From NCBI GenBank assembly GCA_035542775.1, contig DATKKX010000529.1:1-13808 (forward strand): a stretch of 13,808 nt of DNA, given 5' to 3'. The notes under the pieces were generated by a model that saw nothing but the letters and a program-made list of their open reading frames with translations, had not been told where the DNA came from and made no database searches. This document shows, piece after piece, positions 1-6,561 of this stretch. This DNA is from DATKKX01 sp035542775. Lineage in GTDB: Bacteria > Planctomycetota > Phycisphaerae > UBA1845 > UTPLA1. Within the stretch, counting starts at the first letter, position 1, and each line of letters starts with the position of its first letter. Made by a program: the position numbers and the translations under genes.

Positions 1-387
1 ATGTACTCCATTCTGGAGCACAAGCTCCGCGATGCCTGGCGGGCAGCTCATTACCAGCTTCGCGACGTCGCTCGTGAAGAGCATGGCATCGCGGCCGCTT
101 CTGATTCGTGCTGGGATTTGCTCAACGCCGTCTACCTGGAGTCTGGCACACCCAGTCGGACGGCCAGGCGGGAGGAGGCGGTGGCGGCGTTACGCGCCGG
201 CCTGGCGGCCTTGTCAGAACCGCATCGTCAAGTGCTTGAATGGCGATTTCTGGAGGGTCGCCCTGTCGGCGAGGTCGCCGAACGCCTCGGCAAATCCGAA
301 GGGGCGGTCGTGGCCCTGACCCGGCGCGCCCTGGAAGCCCTCCGCGCCGCGATGGATGGTCTGGGGGAGTTCACCCACGGCGGCTGA
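1..387 (+). CDS. ECF-type RNA polymerase sigma factor, 5'-truncated
   Basis: The C-terminal part of a sigma-70 family (ECF-like) transcription initiation factor, which would direct RNA polymerase to a special promoter set. The 128 visible residues contain a region 4 helix-turn-helix at about residues 65-118: ALRAGLAALSEPHRQVLEWR, then a segment with EVAERLGKSEGAV and a closing RRALEALRAAM helix. This is the usual sigma-70 region 4 (type 2) pattern for binding the -35 element. The first residues (MYSILEHKLRD) look like the end of region 2 rather than a true N-terminus, and a complete ECF factor is normally near 180-200 residues. The gene therefore very probably begins outside the window and the ATG at position 1 is internal. 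No anti-sigma factor is visible downstream. The next gene is convergent. Its targets cannot be told from the sequence. Confidence 0.85.
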   Translation: MYSILEHKLRDAWRAAHYQLRDVAREEHGIAAASDSCWDLLNAVYLESGTPSRTARREEAVAALRAGLAALSEPHRQVLEWRFLEGRPVGEVAERLGKSEGAVVALTRRALEALRAAMDGLGEFTHGG

Positions 388-503
388 TTCGCGTGGGGAC
401 GAAAGCGCCGCCGATTGATGCAAAGTGGCGGTCTTCGAGCGCGTCCTCGCGGCGAGGCCCGAGCAACACTTGCCGGCCTTGGCCGCGAGTGGACCTGCGA
501 CGA

Positions 504-740
504 TTACTGATACGGATACCGGATCGGCGTCGTTCCCCAGAAGACGTCGAACAGGGACGGGTTCGCAATCGACGTCAGCGGGGGGCAGTACGCGGGCATG
601 TTGGGCGGAGGGAGCTGCGCCGATGCCCACGGCGTGATGCCCAGCACGAGCAGGCCGGCGAGGGTGACGATGCGACGCCAGGACCAGCCGGGCTTCGGCG
701 GCGCGGGTTCGGCGGGGGATTGACTCTGGTTTGTCTGCAT
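504..740 (-). CDS. Small putative secreted protein, function unknown
   Basis: I do not recognise a family. From the Met at 740 the product is 78 residues: a Gln/Pro-rich N-region, then WSWRR, a hydrophobic core (IVTLAGLLVLGI) and a signal-peptidase-like end (ASA before QLPPP). This would leave a mature peptide of only about 35 residues ending in TTPIRYPYQ. Codons in this frame have mostly G or C in the third position, as expected for a real gene in this GC-rich DNA. In-frame Mets at 755, 758 and 815 are alternative starts. None has a strong Shine-Dalgarno, and the codons upstream of 740 look less gene-like, so 740 is preferred but uncertain. The gene converges on the sigma factor gene and diverges from the transporter operon. 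It could be a lipid-free secreted peptide, the remnant of a longer gene, or a chance frame. Confidence 0.45.
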   Translation of the reverse strand: MQTNQSQSPAEPAPPKPGWSWRRIVTLAGLLVLGITPWASAQLPPPNMPAYCPPLTSIANPSLFDVFWGTTPIRYPYQ

Positions 741-819
741 GCTCTGCCCGTCCATCATTCTCAATAGCGGACGCGGCGGCCCTCGGGCTGAACTTTCATT
801 CGCCGTGCTAGGCATGTTT

Positions 820-837
820 CCGCGGACGCGCCCGCGG
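820..837. other. GC-rich hairpin in the divergent spacer
   Basis: CCGCGG, six bases, then CCGCGG again, giving a 6-bp stem. It lies just upstream of the earliest possible ATG (815) of the minus-strand small gene. The rest of the 340-base spacer between that gene and the transporter start at 1156 shows no convincing promoter or known RNA on either strand. It must nevertheless hold the promoters of both divergent units. Confidence 0.3.
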
Positions 838-1138
838 GGCGACGGCCTGTGGCCCGGTTATCGGTCGGACCACATCCCCATGCCGGGCGTTCCTGAGCCG
901 GGCGCAGGCGAATCCAGCGGCCTTTGTCCTCGCGATGGGCTGGTTCTTGGATTATCCTGCCAAGCCTATGCAACCTTGAGGCGTTTGCGGCAATCGACCT
1001 CCGAATGGGCCGGAAGCCGTGGCGGTTGGCCTCCACGCCGGGCGAAAGGCGCGGTGAAACCGCCGCACGGCCGTTGAGGCCCTCGACCGCTGCCTCAGCA
1101 AGTGGAATCCGATGAGGTCGAGCCTCGACCGCCACGCC

Positions 1139-1148
1139 AGGAGAAGGA
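1139..1148 (+). promoter_or_regulatory. Ribosome binding site fixing the start of the first transporter
   Basis: AGGAGAAGGA precedes the ATG at 1156, with 7 bases between GAAGGA and the start codon. It selects this start over the upstream in-frame ATG at 1102, whose extra 18 residues are charged and unlike a POT transporter N-terminus. Confidence 0.8.
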
Positions 1149-1155
1149 TCAGTTC

Positions 1156-3012
1156 ATGTCCCAAGCAACCGCCGCCGTGATGCCCAGCGAACCCCAGCAG
1201 CGCACGCTGTTCGGCCACCCACTTGGCTTGTATGTGCTGTTTTTCACCGAGATGTGGGAGCGATTCAGCTTCTATGCCATGAAGACGTTGATGGTGCTCT
1301 ACATGCTGAAGCACTTCTTCTGGTCGCAGATGGATTCGTCTCACATGCTGGGGCTGTATGCCTTTTGCGCCTATGCCGTCAACCCTATCGGTGGGCTCAT
1401 CGCTGACCATGTCCTGGGAGCGCGGAAATCCGTGTTCATCGGCGGCGTCCTGATTGCGATCGGCCAGTTCCTGCTGGTGAGGGAAGATCTCTCCTTCTTC
1501 TACGCCGGCCTGGTCTTCCTGGTCTGCGGCGTGGGGTTGCTCAAGCCCAACATCTCGACGCAGGTGGGCAAACTCTACAAGCCCGGTGATCCGCGGCGCG
1601 ACGGGGCCTTCACCATCTTTTACATGGGCATCAACCTTGGCGCCCTGGTTGGCCCGCTGGTCTGTTGCTGGATACAGGTCCACTACAACAGTTTCGGCCT
1701 CGCCTTCGGCGCCGCCGGCGTCGGCATGATTCTGGGATTGATCGTGTACACCATCGGCCAGAAAAAGCTGGTGGAGTTCAATCAGGCTGCTGCACCCGTC
1801 AAGAGCGGCGACGAAGAGAAGAAGGCGCAGGCGGAGGCGGTGCCCTTCAGAGTTACGCTCGACCGCATTATCGTGCTGGTGGTCATCTTTGCCTTTGTCT
1901 TCGTCTTCTGGGCAGCATTCGAGCAGAGCGGCAATGTTATGTTGATATGGGCGGACCAGCACACCAATCTTCGGCCGTTTTCCAGTGAGCCGCCACCCGT
2001 AATTCTGGCTGATGCGGCCGCGGCCACCCGCGCCAGCCCGGCCGACGGAGGCTGGGCCGACATCGCCATGGATGCTGGTCAGACGCAGTCATTTAATCCG
2101 TTCTTCATCTTCACGCTGGCCCCGGTTTTTGCCGCGATCTGGTTGTGGCTGGGCCGACGGGGCTTGGAGCCCTCCACCCCCACGAAGATGACCATGGGTG
2201 TTCTGGCGGTCGCTCTGGCGTTCCTGGTCATGTGGCCCGCGGCGGTCCGCGAGAACGGCCCCAGCGAGGCGCCGCTGAATCGGCTGCCGGATCGGATCGA
2301 CCTCAAGAGCTACGGCGCCACGCGCCTGATTTATGATGAGGCCAGCCGGCAACTCCGCATGAACGGCGCGCTGCCGGAACTGGATCATCTCCGGCTGCTG
2401 GCTGCCAGCACACCGGCCGACTTTCGGAGCGCCGTGACCTCCCTGGTAAAGAAGTCGGCGGCGAAGGCGGCCGAGGCCAAGCGCGGCGAGGCCTGGCAGG
2501 TCTCGGAGACGGTGCCGTCCGCGCCCGATGGATATCGCGTTATCGGCGACGAGGCCCCCAAGATCGTGAAGTGGGATGCGGCGAGCCACACGCTCACGGC
2601 CACTGGCGAGATACAGGCCCGCGCCGAGAGCGAATTGCTGGCCGCTGCTGCTCAGCCGGATTTCAAGGCCGCCGTTGACAAGATTTTCGTGGATTCCAAC
2701 AAGCATCGCGTCAGCGTCTGGTGGTTGGTGGCCTTTTTCATGGTGCTGACCTGCGGCGAGCTGTGCCTGTCGCCGGTCGGCCTGTCGCTGGTGACCAAGA
2801 TGGCCCCGCCCAGGTACGTCGGCTTTTTCATGGGTTGGTGGTTCTTCTTCACCGCGCTGTCGGAAGGTTCGGCCCAGATTTTCGGTGCCTGGTGGGGCAC
2901 CATGGCTCCGAGCAAGTATTTCATGATGTTTGTGTTCATGTGCGGCATCGCCGGCTTTGTGATGCTCCTGCTGGTCAAACCCTTGAAGCGAATGATGCAC
3001 GGAGTGCAGTAG
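1156..3012 (+). CDS. POT/PTR family proton-coupled oligopeptide transporter with duplicated outward-facing insert
   Basis: A 618-residue inner-membrane protein predicted to import di-/tripeptides with protons. Hallmarks of the POT family are present: ExxER on TM1 (E32, E35, R36, within FTEMWERFSFY), LLKPNIS on TM4 with K130, FYMGINLGALVG on TM5 (PTR2 signature), FWAAFEQSG on TM7, APVFAAIWLWLGRR and EPSTPTK around TM8/9, and GELCLSPVGLS on TM10 with E535. These match the proton- and peptide-binding residues known in the family. Twelve TM segments can be placed at about 22-46, 60-82, 88-107, 112-130, 150-170, 176-197, 236-262, 313-333, 340-362, 519-540, 556-578 and 587-609. The TM6-TM7 linker is too short for the two extra helices of many bacterial POTs. 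Odd points: the TM7-TM8 loop is about 50 residues, and about 155 residues (363-517) sit between TM9 and TM10. The next gene follows after 77 bases with no terminator, so the two are probably cotranscribed. Family assignment is firm; the substrate is inferred. Confidence 0.93.
   Translation: MSQATAAVMPSEPQQRTLFGHPLGLYVLFFTEMWERFSFYAMKTLMVLYMLKHFFWSQMDSSHMLGLYAFCAYAVNPIGGLIADHVLGARKSVFIGGVLIAIGQFLLVREDLSFFYAGLVFLVCGVGLLKPNISTQVGKLYKPGDPRRDGAFTIFYMGINLGALVGPLVCCWIQVHYNSFGLAFGAAGVGMILGLIVYTIGQKKLVEFNQAAAPVKSGDEEKKAQAEAVPFRVTLDRIIVLVVIFAFVFVFWAAFEQSGNVMLIWADQHTNLRPFSSEPPPVILADAAAATRASPADGGWADIAMDAGQTQSFNPFFIFTLAPVFAAIWLWLGRRGLEPSTPTKMTMGVLAVALAFLVMWPAAVRENGPSEAPLNRLPDRIDLKSYGATRLIYDEASRQLRMNGALPELDHLRLLAASTPADFRSAVTSLVKKSAAKAAEAKRGEAWQVSETVPSAPDGYRVIGDEAPKIVKWDAASHTLTATGEIQARAESELLAAAAQPDFKAAVDKIFVDSNKHRVSVWWLVAFFMVLTCGELCLSPVGLSLVTKMAPPRYVGFFMGWWFFFTALSEGSAQIFGAWWGTMAPSKYFMMFVFMCGIAGFVMLLLVKPLKRMMHGVQ
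2317..2697 (+). repeat. Tandem duplicated module inside the transporter TM9-TM10 insert
   Basis: Two copies of a roughly 45-residue module at protein residues 388-435 and 467-514, separated by a linker. Ungapped alignment from the Asp of YDEAS (copy 1) and WDAAS (copy 2) gives 13 identities in 34 positions, including D-x-A-S, a Leu, a Gly, LLAA, DF and AV. The pattern is [YW]D-x-AS, three residues later L, then G, then LLAA and DF[RK]xAV. The flanking TM segments and the normal POT topology place it outside the cytoplasmic membrane. The fold is not recognised. Confidence 0.8.
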
Positions 3013-3075
3013 GGAACCGCGGAATTCGAGAGTTGGATTGAGGGTGCTGTGCTGCGCGGGTGCGGATCTTGCCCT

Positions 3076-3082
3076 TAGGAGA
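3076..3082 (+). promoter_or_regulatory. Ribosome binding site of the second transporter gene
   Basis: TAGGAGA with a 7-base gap before the ATG at 3090. This selects 3090 over the in-frame ATG at 3060, which would lie upstream of the site. Confidence 0.75.
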
Positions 3083-3089
3083 CCGTGGA

Positions 3090-5786
3090 ATGGAGAACGC
3101 CGAGAAGAAGGCCTCATTCTGGGATCAGTTATCCGGCATGTCGGCGAACTTCTGGGTCGCCTGCTTTATGGAGATTCTGGAGCGGCTCGCGTTTTTTGGC
3201 TCGCGGGCGGTCGCACCCTTGTATCTCGTTGCCTCGTCAAGCCAGAACGGTCTCGAGCTGAACTACAAGGAGAAGGGCCTGATCTACACGGTTTGGGCGT
3301 TGCTTCAATGCCTGATCCCGATGGTCTCGGGGGGCTACACCGATCGCTATGGCTACCGCAAGAGCTTGGCCGTGGCCTTCCTCATCAACGTCGTCGGCTA
3401 TAGCGGCATGGCTTTGTCCAAACCGATCGCTGATCACCTGGCCACGATGGGATGGTCCGGCGCGGGCTTCTGGGTGTTCATGGCTGCCGCTTGCTGCGTG
3501 GCAACGGGCACTGCGATCTTCAAGCCACCCGCGCATGGAACGATTGCCAAGAGCACAACAGAGGAAACATCATCGCTGGGCTGGGGCATCTTCTACTGGG
3601 TTGTCAACATCGGCGGAGCGCTGGCACCGATGGGGGCCGCGACGCTGCGGCGGGAAATCGACTGGAACATCGTGTTCTGGGCTGCGGCCATCGTCACGGC
3701 GTTGAACTTCTTGCCGGCATTTATTTTTTACCGCGAACCGGCCAAGAATCCGCCGAGGGCGGGTGAAGAGCAGCCGCGCGGAGCGCTAAGCGTATTCACC
3801 CATTCGGTCTCGACAGTCTTCAAGGACCTGCGGCTGGTGATCTTTCTCGCGATTTTCTCGTGTTTCTGGCTGATGTTCATGCAGCTCTGGGACCTGTTGC
3901 CGAATTTCATCGACGAGTGGGTGGATACCTCGGACGTAAGACCGTTCTTCGGATGGTTCAGCGGCGGCTGGGTTTTGGGAAGCGGTCAGGTCAAGCCGGA
4001 GATGATCATCAATATCGACGCAATCGCCATCATTCTGCTTGTGATCCCGATCTCGTGGTTGATCGGCAAGATCAGCAAAGTGGCAGCCATGATCATCGGC
4101 ATGGTCATATCGTTGGTCGCCTTCGTGGCATCGGGCTCAACCATGATGGGTTGGGTGTGCTGCCTGGCGATCTTCATTTTCGCCATCGGCGAGATGATCT
4201 GCAGCCCCACATTCAGCGCGTATGTGGGTTTGATTGCCCCGCCGGATAAGAAGGCCCTGTACATGGGCTATTCGAATATCCCATTTGCGATTGGATGGGC
4301 GTTGGGCAACTTGATCGGAGGTTTTGTCTATGAGGACTGCGGAGCGAAAGCCAATCTGGCGATGCAAGAGTTGGCCAGCTCCCGTCAGCTCGTGGCACCG
4401 GCCGCGCGAGCAGCGGACTGGAGCGATTCGCTCGAGAAGATTCCGACGTTGTTGAAGATTGATCGCGACGCGGCCTTTTCGATTGTGCAGGACGAGGCAG
4501 GAAGCGACGCCGAGACGACCGCGCGGATGCTCCGAGAGGCGTTCCGTTACGACGCCGGCCAAGCTGAGAACCTCTGCCTGCAGTACCTCGCGCTTTATCC
4601 TGACAACCGCATGAAGACAGAGGCAGGCATCGCGAAACTGCTGGCGGCCGATGCCGGCAAACTCAGCGCAGCGGCGACTCGTTTTGCGGAGACAGCCGAA
4701 AAACAATCGAACGAGAAGGGTGCCGCCAGTCAGCCGAGCACGTCGAAGCCTGCCGAGAAGGAGAGTCCAGCACGAGGTTTCGAGAAGTCCTTGAAGGAAA
4801 TGTCTGACTTGGCGGCGCTCCTTGCTGCATTGGCGGACGAGGCTCCAGGGTCAGGTCGCATTTCCATAGCCGCGTTCGTCCATAAGTTGCCCGGCATTCT
4901 TGGTATTCAGCGATCGGCAGCGCTGGAGAAAGTGCGGGACTTAGTAAACAAGGGCGTGCCCAGAAACCAATGGAAACAGGACTCCGACATCATCGCCATG
5001 CTTTGGCAGCAATACGGGCAGGACCGGCAAGTGCTAAACAATCTGGCGCTGGAGTACCTGGCTCAGGCGACGGGGCGAGTCGAATCCGCCGTCGCCGAGC
5101 TTAGATTTGATACACCAGCGAGCCTCGCGGAAAGAACCAAACAACTGGAGGAGAAAGTCGGCATCAATTCGCGTAAGGCATTTGCGGCTCTGGGTGTGGC
5201 GGTCGCGGCCTCCAAGCCTGCCCCGCATCAAGTGCCGACGAGCGCGGCCACGGAGTCGCCGTCTGCCCAGGTCTATATCCAGTTAATGAGCAAACCAGCT
5301 GATCGATTCGAGGCGATTGCCAGGCGAGATTGGAAGCACGATCTTGGACTCCTGCGAGAGTTGGTTTCCAGCGATCCGCAGGCGATGAAAATCGTGCGCG
5401 AACAGATCAACAAGGAAGGGTTCTTCGACGGACTGGTCCGACGCATCACAAAGGTGTTTGCGCCGGACGAATACGAGGGTGAGGCCAGCGACGACGGGAT
5501 CAATTACTACAAGCTTGCTTCAAACCAGGAGCTCGTCCAGAAGGCACTCGCCGCAAAAGAGTGGACCAGGATACCTGACCAGGCGCGGAAAGTTCTGGAG
5601 CTGAATCCATACGAGGCGGAGTCTTTGGCATCACAAGACAGGCCGAAGGCCACCAAGATGTTGTGGGACAAGTATCATCCGTATGTCGTATGGTACTACC
5701 TCGGCATCATAGGCCTGATCGGCACCATCGGCATGATCATCTTCTACTTCGCCACGGCCAAGCCCAAGGCCCCGAGCGCAGCCTAG
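3090..5786 (+). CDS. POT-like MFS transporter with a very large TM11-TM12 insert
   Basis: An 898-residue membrane protein, about twice the usual MFS length. Its N-terminal 415 residues form a POT-like transporter: ExxER on TM1 (E28, E31, R32), GGYTDRYGYRKS like MFS motif A after TM2, TAIFKPPAHGTIA on TM4, IFYWVVNIGGALAP on TM5, and IGEMICSPTFSAYVG on TM10 with E368. After TM11 (around 390-414) comes a soluble, mostly helical insert of about 450 residues, and only then TM12 (about 866-887). The insert has two low-complexity linkers, around 540-565 and 715-735, and a duplicated module. In the usual topology the TM11-TM12 loop faces outward. The gene follows the first transporter by 77 bases and is likely in the same operon. 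Substrate is unknown: key POT residues persist but the sequence is more divergent than its neighbour, so it could be a second peptide carrier or a sensor-like partner. Confidence 0.85.
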   Translation: MENAEKKASFWDQLSGMSANFWVACFMEILERLAFFGSRAVAPLYLVASSSQNGLELNYKEKGLIYTVWALLQCLIPMVSGGYTDRYGYRKSLAVAFLINVVGYSGMALSKPIADHLATMGWSGAGFWVFMAAACCVATGTAIFKPPAHGTIAKSTTEETSSLGWGIFYWVVNIGGALAPMGAATLRREIDWNIVFWAAAIVTALNFLPAFIFYREPAKNPPRAGEEQPRGALSVFTHSVSTVFKDLRLVIFLAIFSCFWLMFMQLWDLLPNFIDEWVDTSDVRPFFGWFSGGWVLGSGQVKPEMIINIDAIAIILLVIPISWLIGKISKVAAMIIGMVISLVAFVASGSTMMGWVCCLAIFIFAIGEMICSPTFSAYVGLIAPPDKKALYMGYSNIPFAIGWALGNLIGGFVYEDCGAKANLAMQELASSRQLVAPAARAADWSDSLEKIPTLLKIDRDAAFSIVQDEAGSDAETTARMLREAFRYDAGQAENLCLQYLALYPDNRMKTEAGIAKLLAADAGKLSAAATRFAETAEKQSNEKGAASQPSTSKPAEKESPARGFEKSLKEMSDLAALLAALADEAPGSGRISIAAFVHKLPGILGIQRSAALEKVRDLVNKGVPRNQWKQDSDIIAMLWQQYGQDRQVLNNLALEYLAQATGRVESAVAELRFDTPASLAERTKQLEEKVGINSRKAFAALGVAVAASKPAPHQVPTSAATESPSAQVYIQLMSKPADRFEAIARRDWKHDLGLLRELVSSDPQAMKIVREQINKEGFFDGLVRRITKVFAPDEYEGEASDDGINYYKLASNQELVQKALAAKEWTRIPDQARKVLELNPYEAESLASQDRPKATKMLWDKYHPYVVWYYLGIIGLIGTIGMIIFYFATAKPKAPSAA
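4431..5156 (+). repeat. Duplicated helical module in the second transporter insert
   Basis: Two related segments at protein residues about 448-538 and 597-689. Matching landmarks in order: EKIPTLLKIDRDAAF versus HKLPGILGIQRSAAL; MLREAFRYDAG versus MLWQQYGQDRQ; ENLCLQYLA versus NNLALEYLA. The last two landmarks fall in one ungapped 22-residue block (480-501 versus 637-658) with 9 identities. An indel of about 8 residues separates the first landmark from that block. The spacing and helical look recall TPR/HEAT-like repeats, but no named family is claimed. Confidence 0.65.
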
Positions 5787-5940
5787 TTCCCCGTCGCAGC
5801 CACCGAGGCGAGTGGCCACTCCAGCGACGCCGGCCATGACGTGAAGCGGTGGATGGTCTGAGGTTGGTGAGGGCGTCTGACCCACCCAGCAAGACCCACT
5901 TTTGAGACAGGGTTTTTACGACATGCCAAGGCGGCGACGC

Positions 5941-5999
5941 TGCGAACCGGTAAGCAAAGCCGGACGCCCGTCCCCACCTGAGCCCAATCGCCGTTCGCA
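5941..5999 (+). other. Possible structured RNA element
   Basis: Outer arms TGCGAAC (5941-5947) and GTTCGCA (5993-5999) are exact inverted repeats. The pairing can extend through CGG/CCG with one bulged C. Inside is a small GGAC-GCCC-GTCC hairpin. The internal GCAAAGCC resembles part of the GEMM (cyclic di-GMP) riboswitch core, but the rest of that consensus is missing. It does not sit directly ahead of a gene. Confidence 0.25.
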
Positions 6000-6089
6000 C
6001 AACATGCCTTCGAGCATCAGGTTATCGCCCGCGCCCAGGGGACGGCCCGCCGGCGGCGGCAAGTTCCGACTCGCCTCAGTTTGAAAGGC

Positions 6090-6110
6090 CCGGAGCAGTC
6101 CGTGCTCCGG
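6090..6110 (+). terminator. Hairpin, possible terminator of the transporter operon
   Basis: A perfect 8-bp GC-rich stem, CCGGAGCA and TGCTCCGG, with a 5-base loop. The following sequence (CTGATTTCCC) is only weakly T-rich, so intrinsic termination is uncertain. It lies about 90 bases upstream of the first protease promoter. Confidence 0.4.
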
Positions 6111-6184
6111 CTGATTTCCCAGGCCGCTCCCCCCGGAAGCGGCAGTGGTCAGGCAGACAGGAACAGGAGATGTCGTGCCCGTTC

Positions 6185-6230
6185 TAAGCCGATCAATTTC
6201 CTTGATTTACGAAAGAGCAGGCAGTATAGT
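6185..6230 (+). promoter_or_regulatory. Promoter of the lysyl-endopeptidase-like gene
   Basis: A sigma-70-like promoter: -35 TTGATT (6202-6207), 17-bp spacer, -10 TATAGT (6225-6230). It is embedded in a block starting TAAGCCGAT at 6185 that recurs at 11011 upstream of the second protease gene. Across the 27 bases from TAAGCC to TTTACG the two copies differ at 3 positions, and both have the same 17-bp spacer. Predicted transcription start is near 6237, leaving a leader of about 325 bases. Confidence 0.75.
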
Positions 6231-6525
6231 GGAAGTTCCGGAATGATGGGGCGAGTCGCGGCGGGCGCAGAGACGGGAGATCAAGAGGGCGTCCTTCCGC
6301 GAATGAGAGGGATCTCGCCCGCCCGATCCGGCGACGGCTGAGGGGTCGCCGCCTTGGGTAGCAAGGTGAGTCACGGGGGAAGCACGATCCCAGTTCGGTC
6401 GGTCAATCACACGCGAGCGGATCGGTCCTCCTCGGCAGTGGCGGCAGCATTCGACTCGATGAACCAACTGTCCTCGGGTTGGTGCTGCAGTCAGCCCATG
6501 TGGGGAAGAAGTCTTGTCATCAGCA

Positions 6526-6539
6526 ATGTTAACGTTCAC
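6526..6539. promoter_or_regulatory. GTTAACGTTCAC box upstream of first protease
   Basis: ATGTTAACGTTCAC occurs identically here and at 11374-11387. The 12-base core GTTAACGTTCAC differs from its own reverse complement at only one symmetric pair of positions, so it is a near-palindrome of operator type. It lies just upstream of the ribosome binding site. Its role is unknown. Confidence 0.5.
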
Positions 6540-6547
6540 GGTTCATC

Positions 6548-6555
6548 TTAAGGAG
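6548..6555 (+). promoter_or_regulatory. Ribosome binding site for the 6562 start
   Basis: TTAAGGAG is well placed for the ATG at 6562. A second site, AGGAGTC (6577-6583), is placed 7 bases before the ATG at 6589. That second site and start match the other protease gene (AGGAG at 11417-11421, ATG at 11429, same 7-base gap). Either or both starts may be used. Confidence 0.6.
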
Positions 6556-6561
6556 ACAACC

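Larger units (their letters stand above)
5787..6184. other. Non-coding spacer after the transporter operon
   Basis: About 400 bases with no believable gene. It holds a perfect 12-bp palindrome GAGTGGCCACTC (5810-5821) 23 bases after the stop codon, a possible folded RNA at 5941-5999, and two GC hairpins (6090-6110 and 6123-6143). No clear T-run terminator follows the transporter stop directly. Confidence 0.5.
6237..6561 (+). promoter_or_regulatory. Long conserved 5' leader of the first protease gene
   Basis: An untranslated leader homologous to that at about 11063-11428. Collinear shared blocks are ATGATGsGGCGAGTCGCG (6243), GAGTCAmGGGGGA (6368), GGATyGGTCCTnnnCGG (6419) and ATGTTAACGTTCAC (6526). 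Block-to-block distances agree closely (125/130, 51/50 and 107/125 bases). It can form hairpins CGGCGAC/GTCGCCG (6329-6351) and CCTTG/CAAGG (6352-6366). No known riboswitch was recognised. It may be a cis-acting RNA, a protein-binding leader, or simply a duplicated upstream region. Confidence 0.6.

Noticed and set aside
947..972. Promoter TTGGAT / TATGCA upstream of the transporter operon
   Set aside because: The spacer is only 14 bases, and the -10 match is poor.
952..1962. 336-codon minus-strand frame over the first transporter
   Set aside because: Composition is His/Asp/Gln-rich and unlike a protein family. It overlaps well-supported POT coding sequence and is an antisense shadow.
2317..2697. 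Transporter insert as a sequencing or assembly artefact
   Set aside because: The frame stays open without stops, third-position GC bias continues, and the duplicated module has diverged at protein level, all consistent with real coding sequence.
2089..3117. 342-codon minus-strand frame over the transporter insert and C-terminal half
   Set aside because: Same reasoning; the plus-strand frame shows family motifs on both sides of the insert.
5941..5999. Cyclic di-GMP (GEMM) riboswitch
   Set aside because: Only GCAAAGCC matches. The paired helices and the second conserved core are absent and no gene follows directly.
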